Assembly: GCA_001414485.1 (NCBI GenBank) | Contig: LLEY01000008.1 | Coordinates: forward strand, 248,001-312,000 | Length of the DNA: 64,000 bases | Origin: Calycina herbarum | Taxonomy: Eukaryota; Ascomycota; Leotiomycetes; Helotiales; Pezizellaceae | Direction of reading: 5' to 3' | Shown here: in pieces, positions 35,243 through 46,457 of the stretch | How positions within the stretch are numbered: the stretch's first letter is position 1 | How the letters are laid out: every line of letters starts with the position of its first letter | Notes under the pieces: generated by a model | Database searches by the model: none | The model's input: only the letters and a program-made list of their open reading frames with translations | Told to the model about the DNA's origin: nothing | Made by a program: the position numbers and the translations under genes

Positions 35243-37515
35243 TGCTTCTTGATTTGAACGAGAAGGACTTGAGTTCTTGTTGGTGATTGATTATTGAGTG
35301 CGTGAGTAATATCTTTCGTCTCAAGTATCTGAACTTTAATCACTCTGACTCTTTGATTACCCCTCACTTTATTCACGTATGTCTGTATCTTCTATCTCTG
35401 CTCTGTAATGTATGAAGCCGTGGATATCTCCTTGAAAGGTGTGATGGGTGAAATGATGGATGCTTAAGGTACTGTAAAAGTAGTATCTTCTCCCGGAAGA
35501 TTTTCGAATAATAGAATAGAATGAAGGATAATGACACTGGATAATTATCAATTCCTCTCGAGGAGAGGTCACAATATATACTCTTTCCCTCACCCATACC
35601 CCTCTAAGGCAAGAAAGGAAGTTGGTCCCCTTTGTTACCCAACCCCCAAAACAGACCCAGCCTCATTAAAGTACCAACACCAACACCAACACCAACATTC
35701 AAAGACCCAAATCGAACTCACAATCGTAAATATAGAAAACCCAATCCCCACCACTCCCAGACGTTCACGGACGAGACAGGAATAAAGAAACGGGGAAAGA
35801 AGAAAGAAAAACACCAACATTTTCCCCTCCTCGCGCCTTACCCACCTCTACCTCAATCCCTCCAACCACTAAAAAGCCATACCCAAAAACCGACGCCCCA
35901 ACAGAAGAAATCCCGAGGAATCGGCTCAAGCGTTTATCTGTCCCCTCAAAACCACGGACCCAAATCCAAAACTCGGATGTCGATCGACTTCTCTGCACCT
36001 CTAAGCGCGCGTTTCCCTTCTGGGCATTTCCTCCACCTACCTACCTGCATCAACCTCGACCTCAGAAATGGCCTCAAATCAAAACCGACTTCAAATACTC
36101 CCTCGCCAGTTCGCGCTCAAGTTGCCTGCTGCCAGTCCAAAGTTCCCCTTCCTCCCCATCACCTCTTCCCCTTCCCCTTCCTTCTTTCTCACACCCGTCG
36201 TCAACACAAGCTTTAAGGATCAACAAAGAATAATCCCAGGTTGTTGGAAAAGAGATCAAAAGAGGTAGGTGGGGTGTTGGTTCCATGTTGGTGGCCAGGT
36301 AGTTGGTACGACCTCTAGTGTTGCATCCATCCCCATTTCCAAATTGATCCGATCCGACCACCCACCCAGCGACGGCGCGAGCAGAATATGCGAGGGAATA
36401 GGGACATATGATAAGGAGATAAAGATTCTGGTGATGAGGGGTAGATAGAGCGAGCAGGACACATAGTAATGAGATTTACGAGGTGAAAGGGGTTTGGAAA
36501 TAGATTTTTGAAGGACGACACGCGGATGACGTTGGAAAACCGGTATTTTTGTAGCGAGGCAGGAGGGGGAGCCTACTATCTATCCTTTTACTTAACCGCC
36601 AATCTCATGTACAGGAAGAAGCCTTCAAGTCCCTCAAGTCCCAAAAACAAAAAGAATATTGCAAGTCGAGTAAGTTCATCTATTAAATTTAATTGTTCGA
36701 GAATATCTAGAGTATTTAAAGATTACATGAATTTCCAAAAAGTATAATACAATGTAAAAAAGAAAAGAGGAGAAAGAGGCCAAGAATGAAAGGAATACTT
36801 GGCAATCAAATGGGCATCATCTATATCTCTGTTTGAATATGCATGGATTTTGAAGAGGCTGCACAAAGATTGGATCTCCGAGGTGCCCCTCCGTTATCCC
36901 ACGATGCACACTTCGTTCCAGGACCCAACCCCAACCTCGCGGTGGACTTTAAAAGTAGCAGTACCTAAATACTAAATACTCGTTGTTCAAACTTCATACT
37001 ATGGGACAAATTAACCTTGATTGTTCTAAAACACCGGGGTTAATATAGGCAGGAATCAAGACAAAGGCAAAGACTTTCGAGGCCGCAGTAAAAAAGGGCT
37101 AGGCGAGAATGGCAAGGCAACTCAAATCACATCAAGACAAGACGAAAAAGTATTTTAAAATCAAACATTGAATTTTTTGGAAACCCACAAAAATGTATTG
37201 CTTCATGGCAAACATTAAGGTTTAAATATTTACAACGAATAATCTCCTTTCCTTGCGAGATTGTAAAAAATAAGTGAGTGAATGCACCTGGCACCCGAAA
37301 AACCAAAACACATGGCCTCCCCATGATGATTTATTTTTACGCCAGATGCTTGGTAGATGCCACCCTAATTTTGTCGCAATCATATTCCCAAAAGTAATGC
37401 CTGTACCCCCAAAATGAAACTCGTTTAAGTCGAAACCATGCCGACTATGATTCTTTGATTGATCAAGAGAGATCCACTCTCTATGAAGATTCGTCAAGGC
37501 AGAGAAATGGGAAAT
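35243..37515. other. Intergenic, no gene seen
   Basis: Contains a CACCAA microsatellite near 35671-35694 and Pro-rich open frames without ATG. A motif near 37010-37045 (TTGATTGTTC then AAACA and GGGG) resembles sequence near 40855-40885, a hint of a dispersed repeat. Confidence 0.5.
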
Positions 37516-38418
37516 CTAATTGAAGTACCATTTGGTGTTGGTACGACCAATGGTGGTGTAGTCGGTAGTCAAGGCCTTGAAGGCAGCGTGTGACAAGTCA
37601 AGACCCTCAATAGCACAGCTTGGGCATTTGTCGACAATTCTGGCGACAACCGAAGCTCCGTTGTAGGTGACAGTGATGGTCTTGTCACAGTATGGGTTGC
37701 CATTGGACACGGATCCCATCAAGAGAGAGGACATGGCGACGACTGGTTCCGTGGTACCATCCGGTTGAGTTCCGCATGCAGTAAGACCATCAATATCGTA
37801 GTAACTGGTTGATCCTGTGCATGGAGCATCCTTGGTACATTTGCCATATGCATTGCTGCCACCAGAAGAGGAACCCGAACCGGAAGAGGAGCTTGAAACT
37901 GGTGCTGGAGCTGCGGAAGTGGTTGGAGTTTGAACGACTGGCGCAACGGTTGAAGATGGAACGACAACTGGAGCGACGCTCTCGACCTTTGGAGCAACAG
38001 ATTGGACAGAAACAGGGGCTGGGGTGGAGGTTGTAGTTGGAGCGGCAGATGTGGCTGGAGCTTGAACAACTGGAGCGACGGAAACTGGAGTCGAAGAGGC
38101 GACTGGAGCTGCGACGCTGCTGGCCTGGGAAGAAGTCTCAAAGAATTGAGCTCCTTCCGTCTTTGAAGATGCGACTGGGGCAGCCGAGGAAACAACTGGC
38201 TTGGCTGACGAGACTGGGGCAACGCTGCTGGCTGGCTCTTGACCTTCAGTTACCCAGATGGTGGTGGTAACGCCGACGGTGGTGGTGGTTGAGACCATCT
38301 CGGTGACAATGACCATTGGGGGTTCTGCCTTCTTGACATGCTTGTGTGCGTGGCCGTGGGGTTGCGCAACGACTGCGGCAGCGAGGAAGAATGCGGTGGC
38401 GATGATTGAGGACTTCAT
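37516..38418 (-). CDS. Secreted double-psi beta-barrel (expansin/RlpA-like) protein
   Basis: A 300-aa single-exon extracellular protein. The signal peptide is residues 1-18, followed by a His-rich stretch (HGHAHKHVKK). Residues ~60-190 are a Val/Pro/Ala/Ser/Thr repeat linker with recurrent SVAPVV and TTSAAP units, likely O-glycosylated and wall-associated. The C-terminal ~105 residues form a DPBB domain with cysteines in GKCTKDAPCTGSTSYYD, TACGT, NPYCDKTITVTYNG and ARIVDKCPSCAIEGLDLS, ending in WYFN. This matches the RlpA/expansin/barwin-like fold with its conserved Asp-Lys-Cys-Pro motif. Such proteins bind or loosen walls, and some act as inhibitors or effectors; the activity here is not determined. 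Confidence 0.87.
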   Translation of the reverse strand: MKSSIIATAFFLAAAVVAQPHGHAHKHVKKAEPPMVIVTEMVSTTTTVGVTTTIWVTEGQEPASSVAPVSSAKPVVSSAAPVASSKTEGAQFFETSSQASSVAAPVASSTPVSVAPVVQAPATSAAPTTTSTPAPVSVQSVAPKVESVAPVVVPSSTVAPVVQTPTTSAAPAPVSSSSSGSGSSSGGSNAYGKCTKDAPCTGSTSYYDIDGLTACGTQPDGTTEPVVAMSSLLMGSVSNGNPYCDKTITVTYNGASVVARIVDKCPSCAIEGLDLSHAAFKALTTDYTTIGRTNTKWYFN

Positions 38419-41400
38419 GATTGTTCTTTTTTGTGTGTCTAAACCTGGGAACGTAGAAAAGGCAGAGAAGGAGTTCTTAAGAGCGAGTACTTTTGCTGGA
38501 TATCTAGGTTGGCTCGAAGGGGGAAAAAAGTGATGTCAAGAATCGTCTAGCGAATAGATTGAATTGAGTGTGGGTTGAAAATTGGTTGGCTTTGGTACGA
38601 GAGCTAAAAAGGTGGAGGGTGTTGGAAAAGAAGGTGGTTGAGAAGCGATATCTCAAGAGTGTGAGTTTAGTATGGTCAAAGAATGAATGAAGCAGGCCTA
38701 GGCTGATGCAATTTGCGATGAGAGCAAGAAAGAATGTGGTTGTTGTCGGGGAGGATAAAGGGTTTAAAGGGAGGGAGGATGAACCGGACTTTTTGACCAA
38801 AGATCAATGGCTGAACGACAAGGGAGGGCTAGACGAATGGGCCCTTGCTAGGATCTCGGGGTGGGCGACTTTAACCCACTTTAACCACGCTACTGCACGC
38901 TAGCTGAGTGATCCCTATCGGGTGGACGGAGAGCTGAATATAAGTGGAGCTGTGGCTTTTTAAGGAGGAGTACGGGAGTATTTTCGTTTTCTTAGCAGGC
39001 GCCGACTGGGTCTCGTTTTGGGTGGTAGTTGTGGGCCTGCAGCTGGGTGATGCGATGGTTGGCATGAGCGATGTCACTCAGGGGAAATGGTGGGAAATGG
39101 TTGGGGACCCATGAGCACAATTCAGGAACAGGCGAACAGCCCCTGATGATGTGCTGGGAGATGCGTTGCACTGATTCTGCATTCTGCACTGTCTGCCAGT
39201 GTGTGCTGCGGGAGGCAGGCTCTTCTTCAAGAATCAAGACGCTGCAAATGCAAACACACATCACTCGAATCATCGTCAGTCATCACCAGGACCAATGGTG
39301 CTACGGCCAACCCCTCTCTGCAAAGAGCCTGGCGAGTGTCAGTTTAGTGTCTCTTCTGTCGTGTCGTGTCCTGCCACGATAAGAAGCAATTATCTCGTGC
39401 CACGCTCTTCCCCGCTGTGCCCTCAGGAAACTCTGCTAGAGACATTCATCACGTTCATCTCTTCTCTCATTTCGACAACCATTCGTGTTCGTTGCTCAGC
39501 CACGAAGCCGTCCGAAGACAGACTTCAAATCGGGAGAGTGGTTCCCTGAAAACAAGGGCTCGCCTACCCCCGAACTGCCAATTGTGGAGCGATGAACACC
39601 AAGCTCAAGCTCAAATTTTAATAAACAAAAATCAGTCTGGGCGGGAGTCCAAGCCAGCCCAAGTTGGCAACGCAGCAACGGAAACAAGATGGCGATCTGC
39701 CATCCCCACAAGAAAGAGTTAAAAAATGGAGAACGGAAAGTGCGGTGATTTCCAGCAGGTCAACATACGGGCTAAACCCCTTTGGAGGACCCGGGTCAGC
39801 CCTCCGCGGTTTCAAAACAACGCCCCAGTGAAAAATCTGATCGCCGGCGTCTCTTGGTTCTGACGCTCCGTCGAATCGGCAGTGGGGAATCAATTTCATC
39901 ACCTGAATCTTGTCACGAAATGTTTGTGACGAAAGATCGAATTCAATAGGAAGCCATTCGTCAACAAAGGTCCACAACATACACCATCACTTCAATAGAA
40001 ACTCTCGAGTCGTCATTCAAGAAAATACCTCAGCAAAAGGAACTCATTTTCCGATAGTTTTTCGTAGGTGACTCGTTACCTTGCAGTAGCATTGAGCCTA
40101 CAAAACCCGGTGGTTTGCTAAACCGCTACGGAGGTAGTTGAGTCAATTTATCGATCTCAGGACCAGTCTCGACACCCTCAACTACTGCAGTAGTTAGTCC
40201 TCTCTTGCGCGTATCGTCTGATAGAGTTTTCAGTCTGCAGCACCGGCTTCTACGACGGTAAACTCTGGAACAACTATCACGAGCGTCGCATGTGGGTGGC
40301 AGGAGCCGTATTTTACGTCGCACCACAGTACAGACACGTCAAAGATGGGGAGACCGTGATGCTTCAGGTGAGAGGGGAGATACGATTACTACTTTCGTAA
40401 CATCTCTCTGATTAGGTGTGTTTTGCGGAACTAGGTGTGGTTCATTTCAGTACCCGTTTTGAGAGCCTTCTTCTCAATTAGGTATATATGCTTACTTTCG
40501 GATGTCGTCTAGACTCTGAAGGAAGAAGGATTGCAGAAACTCTACCCGAGTGGGTGCCCCATTAATCCTTGAGCGAATCGTTCATTTCTGGTAAAATGGA
40601 AGATGGCGTTTCATTTCACGAACGGTTTTGTAATTGAGTTCTGTGTAGTCCGATTTCTTTCTTTAAAGATTAACGTCGAATTTGAGGCTCGATCCTTTTC
40701 TTCGCATAGGCTAGGGAGAGGATGACCCGTGTCTTCTCTTCAGATGATGTAATGTTCTGAGTTTTGGTCATTTCTTTCTTCGCAGTAGACATTAAAAGTG
40801 GCTAGCATTAACTCGTTGTTCTAATTTAGATTACCAAATCCTTTAGGACAATTAAACTTGATTGTTCCGAAACAGATGGGGCAATGTTTTGAAATGCCCT
40901 AGATGTTGGGAATAATTGTGTTGAATTACCCCAAAACGCTGGAACAACGAGAGGTAGACAAGGTAGGTGCGAATTAGATGTATTTACTGCCGCTTTCAAT
41001 GTCTATCGCGAGCCAGCGAATACCTGATCTTTTTCCTTAATCGGCCTGTGCCATTTCGTTATTTCTCTTCGCTTGGAGTTAGAGTTACCACAGTCGTTCA
41101 TGGTGCTTGTGCAACTTCAAAGCTCTTTTACAGTTCTTGTTTTCTGCATCGCTCTATTTCATTCACTCGAGTCGACAGTTAACAAGACGGGACAGATATT
41201 AAGTAATGAAAACATTCACAAGTGTTAGACCCAGAGACTCGTTTATTGACCTCAAATAAATTTATAAATGACTCCAAGAGGAGAAGTCAGGGTCTCGTGG
41301 CAAGAGAAGAAATTATTTACAAAGCCTCAAGACTCCAACCCTGTGCTTTTCCGTCGTTTCTAACCCCTCTTCCAAATCGTAACACAAAAATCACCCAATC

Positions 41401-41443
41401 CCAGAAACGAACCCCCAAAGAATGCTTCATGCCAATCATCGGC
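38419..41443. other. Intergenic, 3 kb with no supported gene
   Basis: Only short frames. The longest ATG frame (39618-39980, minus) has no known domain. A segment near 40945-41020 resembles 185-255 of this window and may be an old dispersed repeat. Confidence 0.45.
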
Positions 41444-41865
41444 CTACAAACTACCAGCCCCCAACCTCAAATCCCTAGCATGAACCCTCTCCTTAACCTC
41501 CCCCTCCTCCCTCTTCATACGCACAGTCATATCCTTACACCCATCCCCAACACCCCATAGTTCCTTCCATTATCTATCGCTCTCCACCAAGCACTCGTGA
41601 CATCCCCCCAGTCACAGGATTGGGTGACAGTGACCGCCATATGAAATTCGCCATTGTCATTACTGCATTTTGCGGTTACACCGCAGACGCCGAGGATTTG
41701 CCCCTTGAGCTTGTTGCACACGCTGCCGACGAGGTTGTCTGCTATGGCGGGGACGCGGAGGTCGACGGTTTTCATTAGCATTCCGGAGGACCATTGGCAG
41801 GAGTTTGCGCTGGAGGTGGCGGCGAGGGCGAGGAGGGAAAGGAGGGTTGTGGTTGAGAAATGCAT
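41444..41865 (-). pseudogene. Small secreted cysteine-containing protein, probable frameshift
   Basis: The ATG at 41865 begins a 112-aa frame ending at 41527, with a clear signal peptide (about 1-20) and five mature cysteines (NSCQWSS, GSVCNKLKG, GVCGVTAKC, QSCDWGD). The frame stops just after NYGVLG. One extra G in the G run at 41545-41548 would instead continue through GDGCKDMTVRMKREEGE to a stop at 41444, adding a sixth cysteine and 35 residues. An odd cysteine number and this conserved-looking continuation suggest a 1-base deletion. Sequencing error in a homopolymer or a genuinely shorter protein are alternatives. It lies 67 bp from a TIR transposon and next to the RIP block. It is a candidate effector, family not recognised. 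Confidence 0.65.
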
Positions 41866-41933
41866 TTTGAAATTGTTTTTGTTTGTTTTTGGTGGTTTTT
41901 GTGAGGGCGTAGAATGCGAAGTGAAAGTGGTTA

Positions 41934-42282
41934 CGGCATCCCGTGTGTACCAAAAGTCGGAAACGACTAAATCGCAAATCACAAATGGTAAATCGCAAAT
42001 TGTCACTTTTATATATAGGAAATAGAACAATTTTTAAGTTAAAATTCTCTCTCTCTCTCTCGTATATACTTTCAATAGTATAAACATATAAAGTAATCTA
42101 TATCAAGACTATAGGACAGCAAGTTTTTTGCCCTCTTCAGCTAGCTAATTAGAGGATAGCATCACGTGTATAGCTAGCTTTTTCTAAGAGGGGTAATTTA
42201 AGATAATATCGCCGGCTTCCTTACTATCGTATCCTTACTATTATTACGTTTTCTTTCGTTTTTAAATGGATAAGAGAGAGGA

Positions 42283-42314
<32 letters not shown>

Positions 42315-42682
42315 GGGGGGGGGGGAGAGGGAGGGGATATGGGGAATATATTTACTACCTTTCTAAACTCCCTCTACCTACGCTAGGAAAAACTTTCCCC
42401 TGAAATGTTTACTCTCTCTTCTCCTCCTTCCTATACCTCTACTCTTCTATTCTATACTCTCTCTCTCTCACATACACCTAATACATAGTGAGAGTATAAG
42501 AGAGCATTGTAATATTCTCCTGCCTTGGAGATAGGAATTACGATTTACGATATCTAAATAATTAACGAGTTCTACTCTGGCCACAAATACTGACTTTTAC
42601 GATTTACGATTTACGATTTGCGATTTGCGATTTGCGATTTGCGATTTCGTCGTTTCCGACTTTTGGTACATACGGGATGCCG
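41934..42682. mobile_element. 749-bp non-autonomous TIR element with TA duplication
   Basis: Terminal inverted repeats of about 47 bp begin CGGCATCCCGT and include GTACCAAAAGTCGGAAACGA; the two copies differ at only two positions. TA dinucleotides flank both ends (41932-41933 and 42683-42684), the target duplication of Tc1/mariner-type transposons. Next to the right TIR is a 7-bp array (GATTTGC/GATTTAC). The interior is low-complexity (CT and GA tracts, poly-G) with no transposase. It sits in the promoter of the small secreted protein gene. Confidence 0.85.
42304..42325 (+). repeat. 22-base poly-G run after a GA microsatellite
   Basis: A (GA)n tract (about 42277-42303) runs into 22 consecutive G residues. 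It is capable of G-quadruplex formation, and its length is likely to vary between strains or sequencing runs. Confidence 0.8.
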
Positions 42683-42684
42683 TA

Positions 42685-43309
42685 GTGGTGTTGAAGTTGA
42701 AGTGAAAGTGTTTAATCGATTGGTAACGAAGAGAATGTGTTCTTTTTTAACTCTGACTGATGAGGAAAGAAGACCTAGGAAATAATGAGGATGAGGATGA
42801 TGATGAGATGAAGAGCCATCTATCTACCTAGAGAAGACGAAGGTCTATATACCTTTTCTTTGAGACTCCTTCGTTCCGAGTTCCATGCTAGAATACTTTC
42901 GGTGCCTCGTGAAGTCAATCCTCTGGTGGAACTCCTTCACCTCAACCATTCTTTTGGGGGAGTTGTTGATCTGGAAGTTGGTATTTACAGATTGTCTTGG
43001 AGGAAGTATTTTGGGTTGAAGGATGGGCTATGCTTGTTACTGTGGGGAGTGGTGGGTGGGAGTTGAGAATGGGGAATGCGAATCGCTTCATCTTGGGGCT
43101 CAATATTTGACACCTTTGGAAAACCTATCCGGAAGGACTCCGCAATGGAGTTTTTGAAAACAGATCTGGTGATTTTGGTGATGTTGGGAATGCGAATCGC
43201 TTCGCTTTTTGGGGGAAGGGTTAGGAGAGCGGGAGAGGGAATCCTTTGGAGAGTGGCTCTATTCGTCGGTGCGAAGTTTCCAAGTAAGGTACGAGTTTTA
43301 GTAGCATAA
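42685..43309. other. Intergenic, displaced promoter side
   Basis: Sequence originally upstream of the small secreted protein gene, now separated by the TIR element. It contains an 18-bp direct repeat, GGGAATGCGAATCGCTTC, near 43071 and 43187. No gene is supported. Confidence 0.5.
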
Positions 43310-43751
43310 GGCTGAAACGTAACTTATAAGCTATGAGTTAGTTTATAGATACGATTTTAACTACTTAATTATATATTATTTTCTTTAATACTTATAAGTT
43401 TTAAATTAAGATTTTTTTTATTTTATTTTTTTAACTATTTATAACGTAATATTCAGAGTATAAATCAGAGACGTTTAAGTAGGTAAAAGAGTATAAAAGT
43501 ATTAATTAAGTGTTAAAAGCTTGTTATTTAAAAGAGAGTAAGTATAAAGCCTTCTATACTAGTATATCTAGAGACTCTCTCTTATAACTCTACTAAGCTC
43601 GAGCTTAGTAGAAGTATATAATAAAACGTGATATACCTCTTAGATAGACTAGTTCTAATCAAAGTAAGTACTTATAAAGTAAATAACTTTTATATTAGTT
43701 TTAAAAGCTTAATTTTTAAGCTTCTTAAATAACGTTATAACTACTGTCGCT

Positions 43752-44079
43752 GTTACGGACCTGGCCACCGCCGAGCACGTGACTCGCGTACGGCTGCTCG
43801 CCGGCGTCCGCAAAGCCTGCTATTCCTAGCCTGGCCTAGAACCATTCCTACCTAAGCCAGGAACCATTTCTACAAACGGATCGACATTCCTATAACTTAT
43901 CGATTCCTTAGCTATCTCTATATTATAGGACCTCTAGAAGTCTCCTCTTTCCTTCTCTTCTCTTCTATAGCTTTAGATCTTCAATTGAACTACCTCTTAC
44001 TTCTCTGATTATCTGCTATACTTATATATACTATAGGTAAGAATAACTACTAGAGAGCTAGTAGATTAAGTTTATTATA
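43752..44079 (+). repeat. 5' LTR of outer element
   Basis: 328 bp, nearly identical to 55024-55352 except for transitions, as between RIP-mutated copies. Confidence 0.9.
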
Positions 44080-46274
44080 TTATCTAAAGCTCTCTTCTTC
44101 TCTCTATTTACTACTACTTCTAGGAAGGATTAGAATATCCGTTGCGATTCTAATACGATACCTACAGTCTATATAGACTACCTATAGATACTACCGGCGT
44201 CTTATACAGCCTCGCGTACCCGCGCCCACCACCGCGTATAAGAGCCTGGGGCTCTTCTACCTATACCCTCTATTCTTATAACTAAGTCGTCTACAACGAT
44301 GTCTGCTAACTAGCTTATAGACGCTTAACAGCTCGCTATAGCCCTGAAACAGGTCTGTCTACTACGAGAATAACTAGACGACGTCTATACCCCTTCGTAA
44401 GGGAATACCCCGTCTGAAACTAGATAACACAGGTTATTTATAGTTAAGCTTAAGGATACTAAGCCTCTAACGGATAGCTCGTCTCTAACCTTCGACAACT
44501 AGAAGATCTAGATTAAGAATAAGTTCCTTATCAACGCCTCTATGTTTAAGCTAGAGGAAGCAAAGATAGCTTATGTTTTTAACTATATAGCTAATATTAC
44601 TTAGAAGTATCTCGTACTCTGTTACTAGAAGAGACCTAAGTCGTTTTAGTTTATAAAAGAAATAATCGTATATCTTATAGATATCCTAGAGAACCTGTTT
44701 AAAGCGTAGGACGCCTATATCGAATTCCGCCGGCTTATTATAAGAGATAACGAGACTTTCGCAACCTTCTATACTCGCTTCTTATACCTTACGAGCACTG
44801 GACAGATCCAGACAGACGACTTATAGCCCGACTTATATAACAAGCTTATACTACCTCTATAACAGTCCGTCTTACTATTCTTAGACGTTCTACTTACAAG
44901 TATAGCCCTAGCAAACAAGTGTCAACTTGTTAATAAAAACTTACGAAGACTTCAGCTCCGTAGAAGCAACTTACAGACCGCTCGTCTTATCCCCCGGCCT
45001 ACAACTGCTACTACTACCTCCCGCCTAGCTAGAACTTTTACTACTACTTAAACTGTATTCTATATAACCTCCCCTACCCCGGCCCCCCGCCTTTACAGAC
45101 TATTACGTAAACTAACGCCTGCTTATAAGAAACCGGACAACGCCTACTTTAAGTATAAGAGGACTAGACACTATGCCCGCGAATGCTCTAAGAACTCTAA
45201 GCCTATTACAGACGTTAATAAGCTTGCGAAGTCTACGTCCGACTTAGAACAGTCGGAAAACGACTAAGTCTAGGGAAAGTCTCCTCCTTAGGCTTGCTTT
45301 ACTAAGGTCCTAGCTAGTTAGCTATCGATCTAAGTCAGCTACTTAGAGGAAAACAGTTTATAGTCTCTTATAACTTAGTTTTTAATAGATACGGATTTAA
45401 AACCTCTGCTCTAGCTAATACTAGAGTAAACAGCTTTGTACTTATTAGTATAAAGTTTGCTTAGAAGCTGGCTCGCTTCTTCTCTTTAACTATTTATACT
45501 CTTCCTACTTCTATTATAGTTCTTAGCTTTAACGGACAGAGTCGACAGTCCGCGGACTGCTATATTATTCTTTACTTATATATAGACGGCTATAAACAGT
45601 ACAACGTCTCTATAGTCCTCCTTAATACTAGCTATTAGAACCTTATTCTTAGGCGTATATAGTTTAACTAGCTTAATATATAACTTAACCCCTACTAGCG
45701 CCGACTTATATAGCTCGCGGATCTCCCTCCTTCTCCTAACCTTATTTAGCTACGCTTCCTAGATTCTAGGATCTTATAGACTTAGCTCTTAAACTTAAAT
45801 TACTAAGCTGACGTAGATTGCTGCGATTAGGCTCTAGAAGAACAGGTTATATATAAATACTAGGAAGACTTATAACTATCTATAAGCCTTATTAACGAGC
45901 TGCTAGTCTCTCGGATCCTAGCGCGTCTGCCTACTACACCCCTGGCCGTACGTTATAGCGAGTACTAGGACTGCTAAAACAACTTACGAAATATAAACCG
46001 CGTTCTTATAGGTTTAGATATCTATAAAGCCTCTATAGCGCGCCTGAAACGTATATGCCTCGACCTGCTACCGGTAGACATCGCTGTTATCGGTACTACT
46101 GTATATCGCTATAACCTATAAGATACTAAAGCTATAGCCTTTAGTACCTCTCTTTATAAGATCGATTACTTAATAGAAAAAAAGCTTATAGATTAAAAAG
46201 ACGACTTATAAGTCTAAGAAAGCCTCCTCAGAGCCTACTAGGATCTCGTAGACGTTTTCTCTAAAGCTACGTCC
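44080..46274 (+). pseudogene. gag/protease remnant of outer element
   Basis: Gag-like sequence from about 44290 to 45230 with a zinc-knuckle remnant near 45150-45195, in which the first cysteines read Tyr. Aspartic-protease-like sequence follows. It is interrupted by many stops and cut by the inner element at 46274. Confidence 0.7.
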
Positions 46275-46457
46275 TATAACAGTCCCAGTCACATACGACT
46301 GGATCACGTGCCGAGGTTCTACCGAAGTCTCGCTTAGTGTATATAAATAGAGACAGAGTATACTAACTCTCCTCTTCTCTCTTTAGTTTAGTTTTCTTTA
46401 AATATAGGTACTATTCTATAAGTATCTCTTTTGATATATTTATAAAGAGCTGTTATA
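46275..46457 (+). repeat. 5' LTR of inner element
   Basis: 183 bp, same length as the 3' copy, with mostly C/T and G/A differences. Confidence 0.9.

Noticed and set aside
35632..36216. 194-codon Pro-rich open frame
   Set aside because: It begins at TTG rather than ATG. The composition reflects a CA-rich intergenic tract, and overlapping frames on both strands are equally open.
37719..38222. 167-codon frame overlapping the secreted DPBB gene
   Set aside because: It is a shadow of the Ser/Thr/Pro repeat linker read in another frame, giving a Leu/Gln/Pro-rich product.
39618..39980. 120-codon ATG frame on the minus strand
   Set aside because: The first half looks mildly protein-like, but the rest does not. 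No known domain or splice continuation was found.
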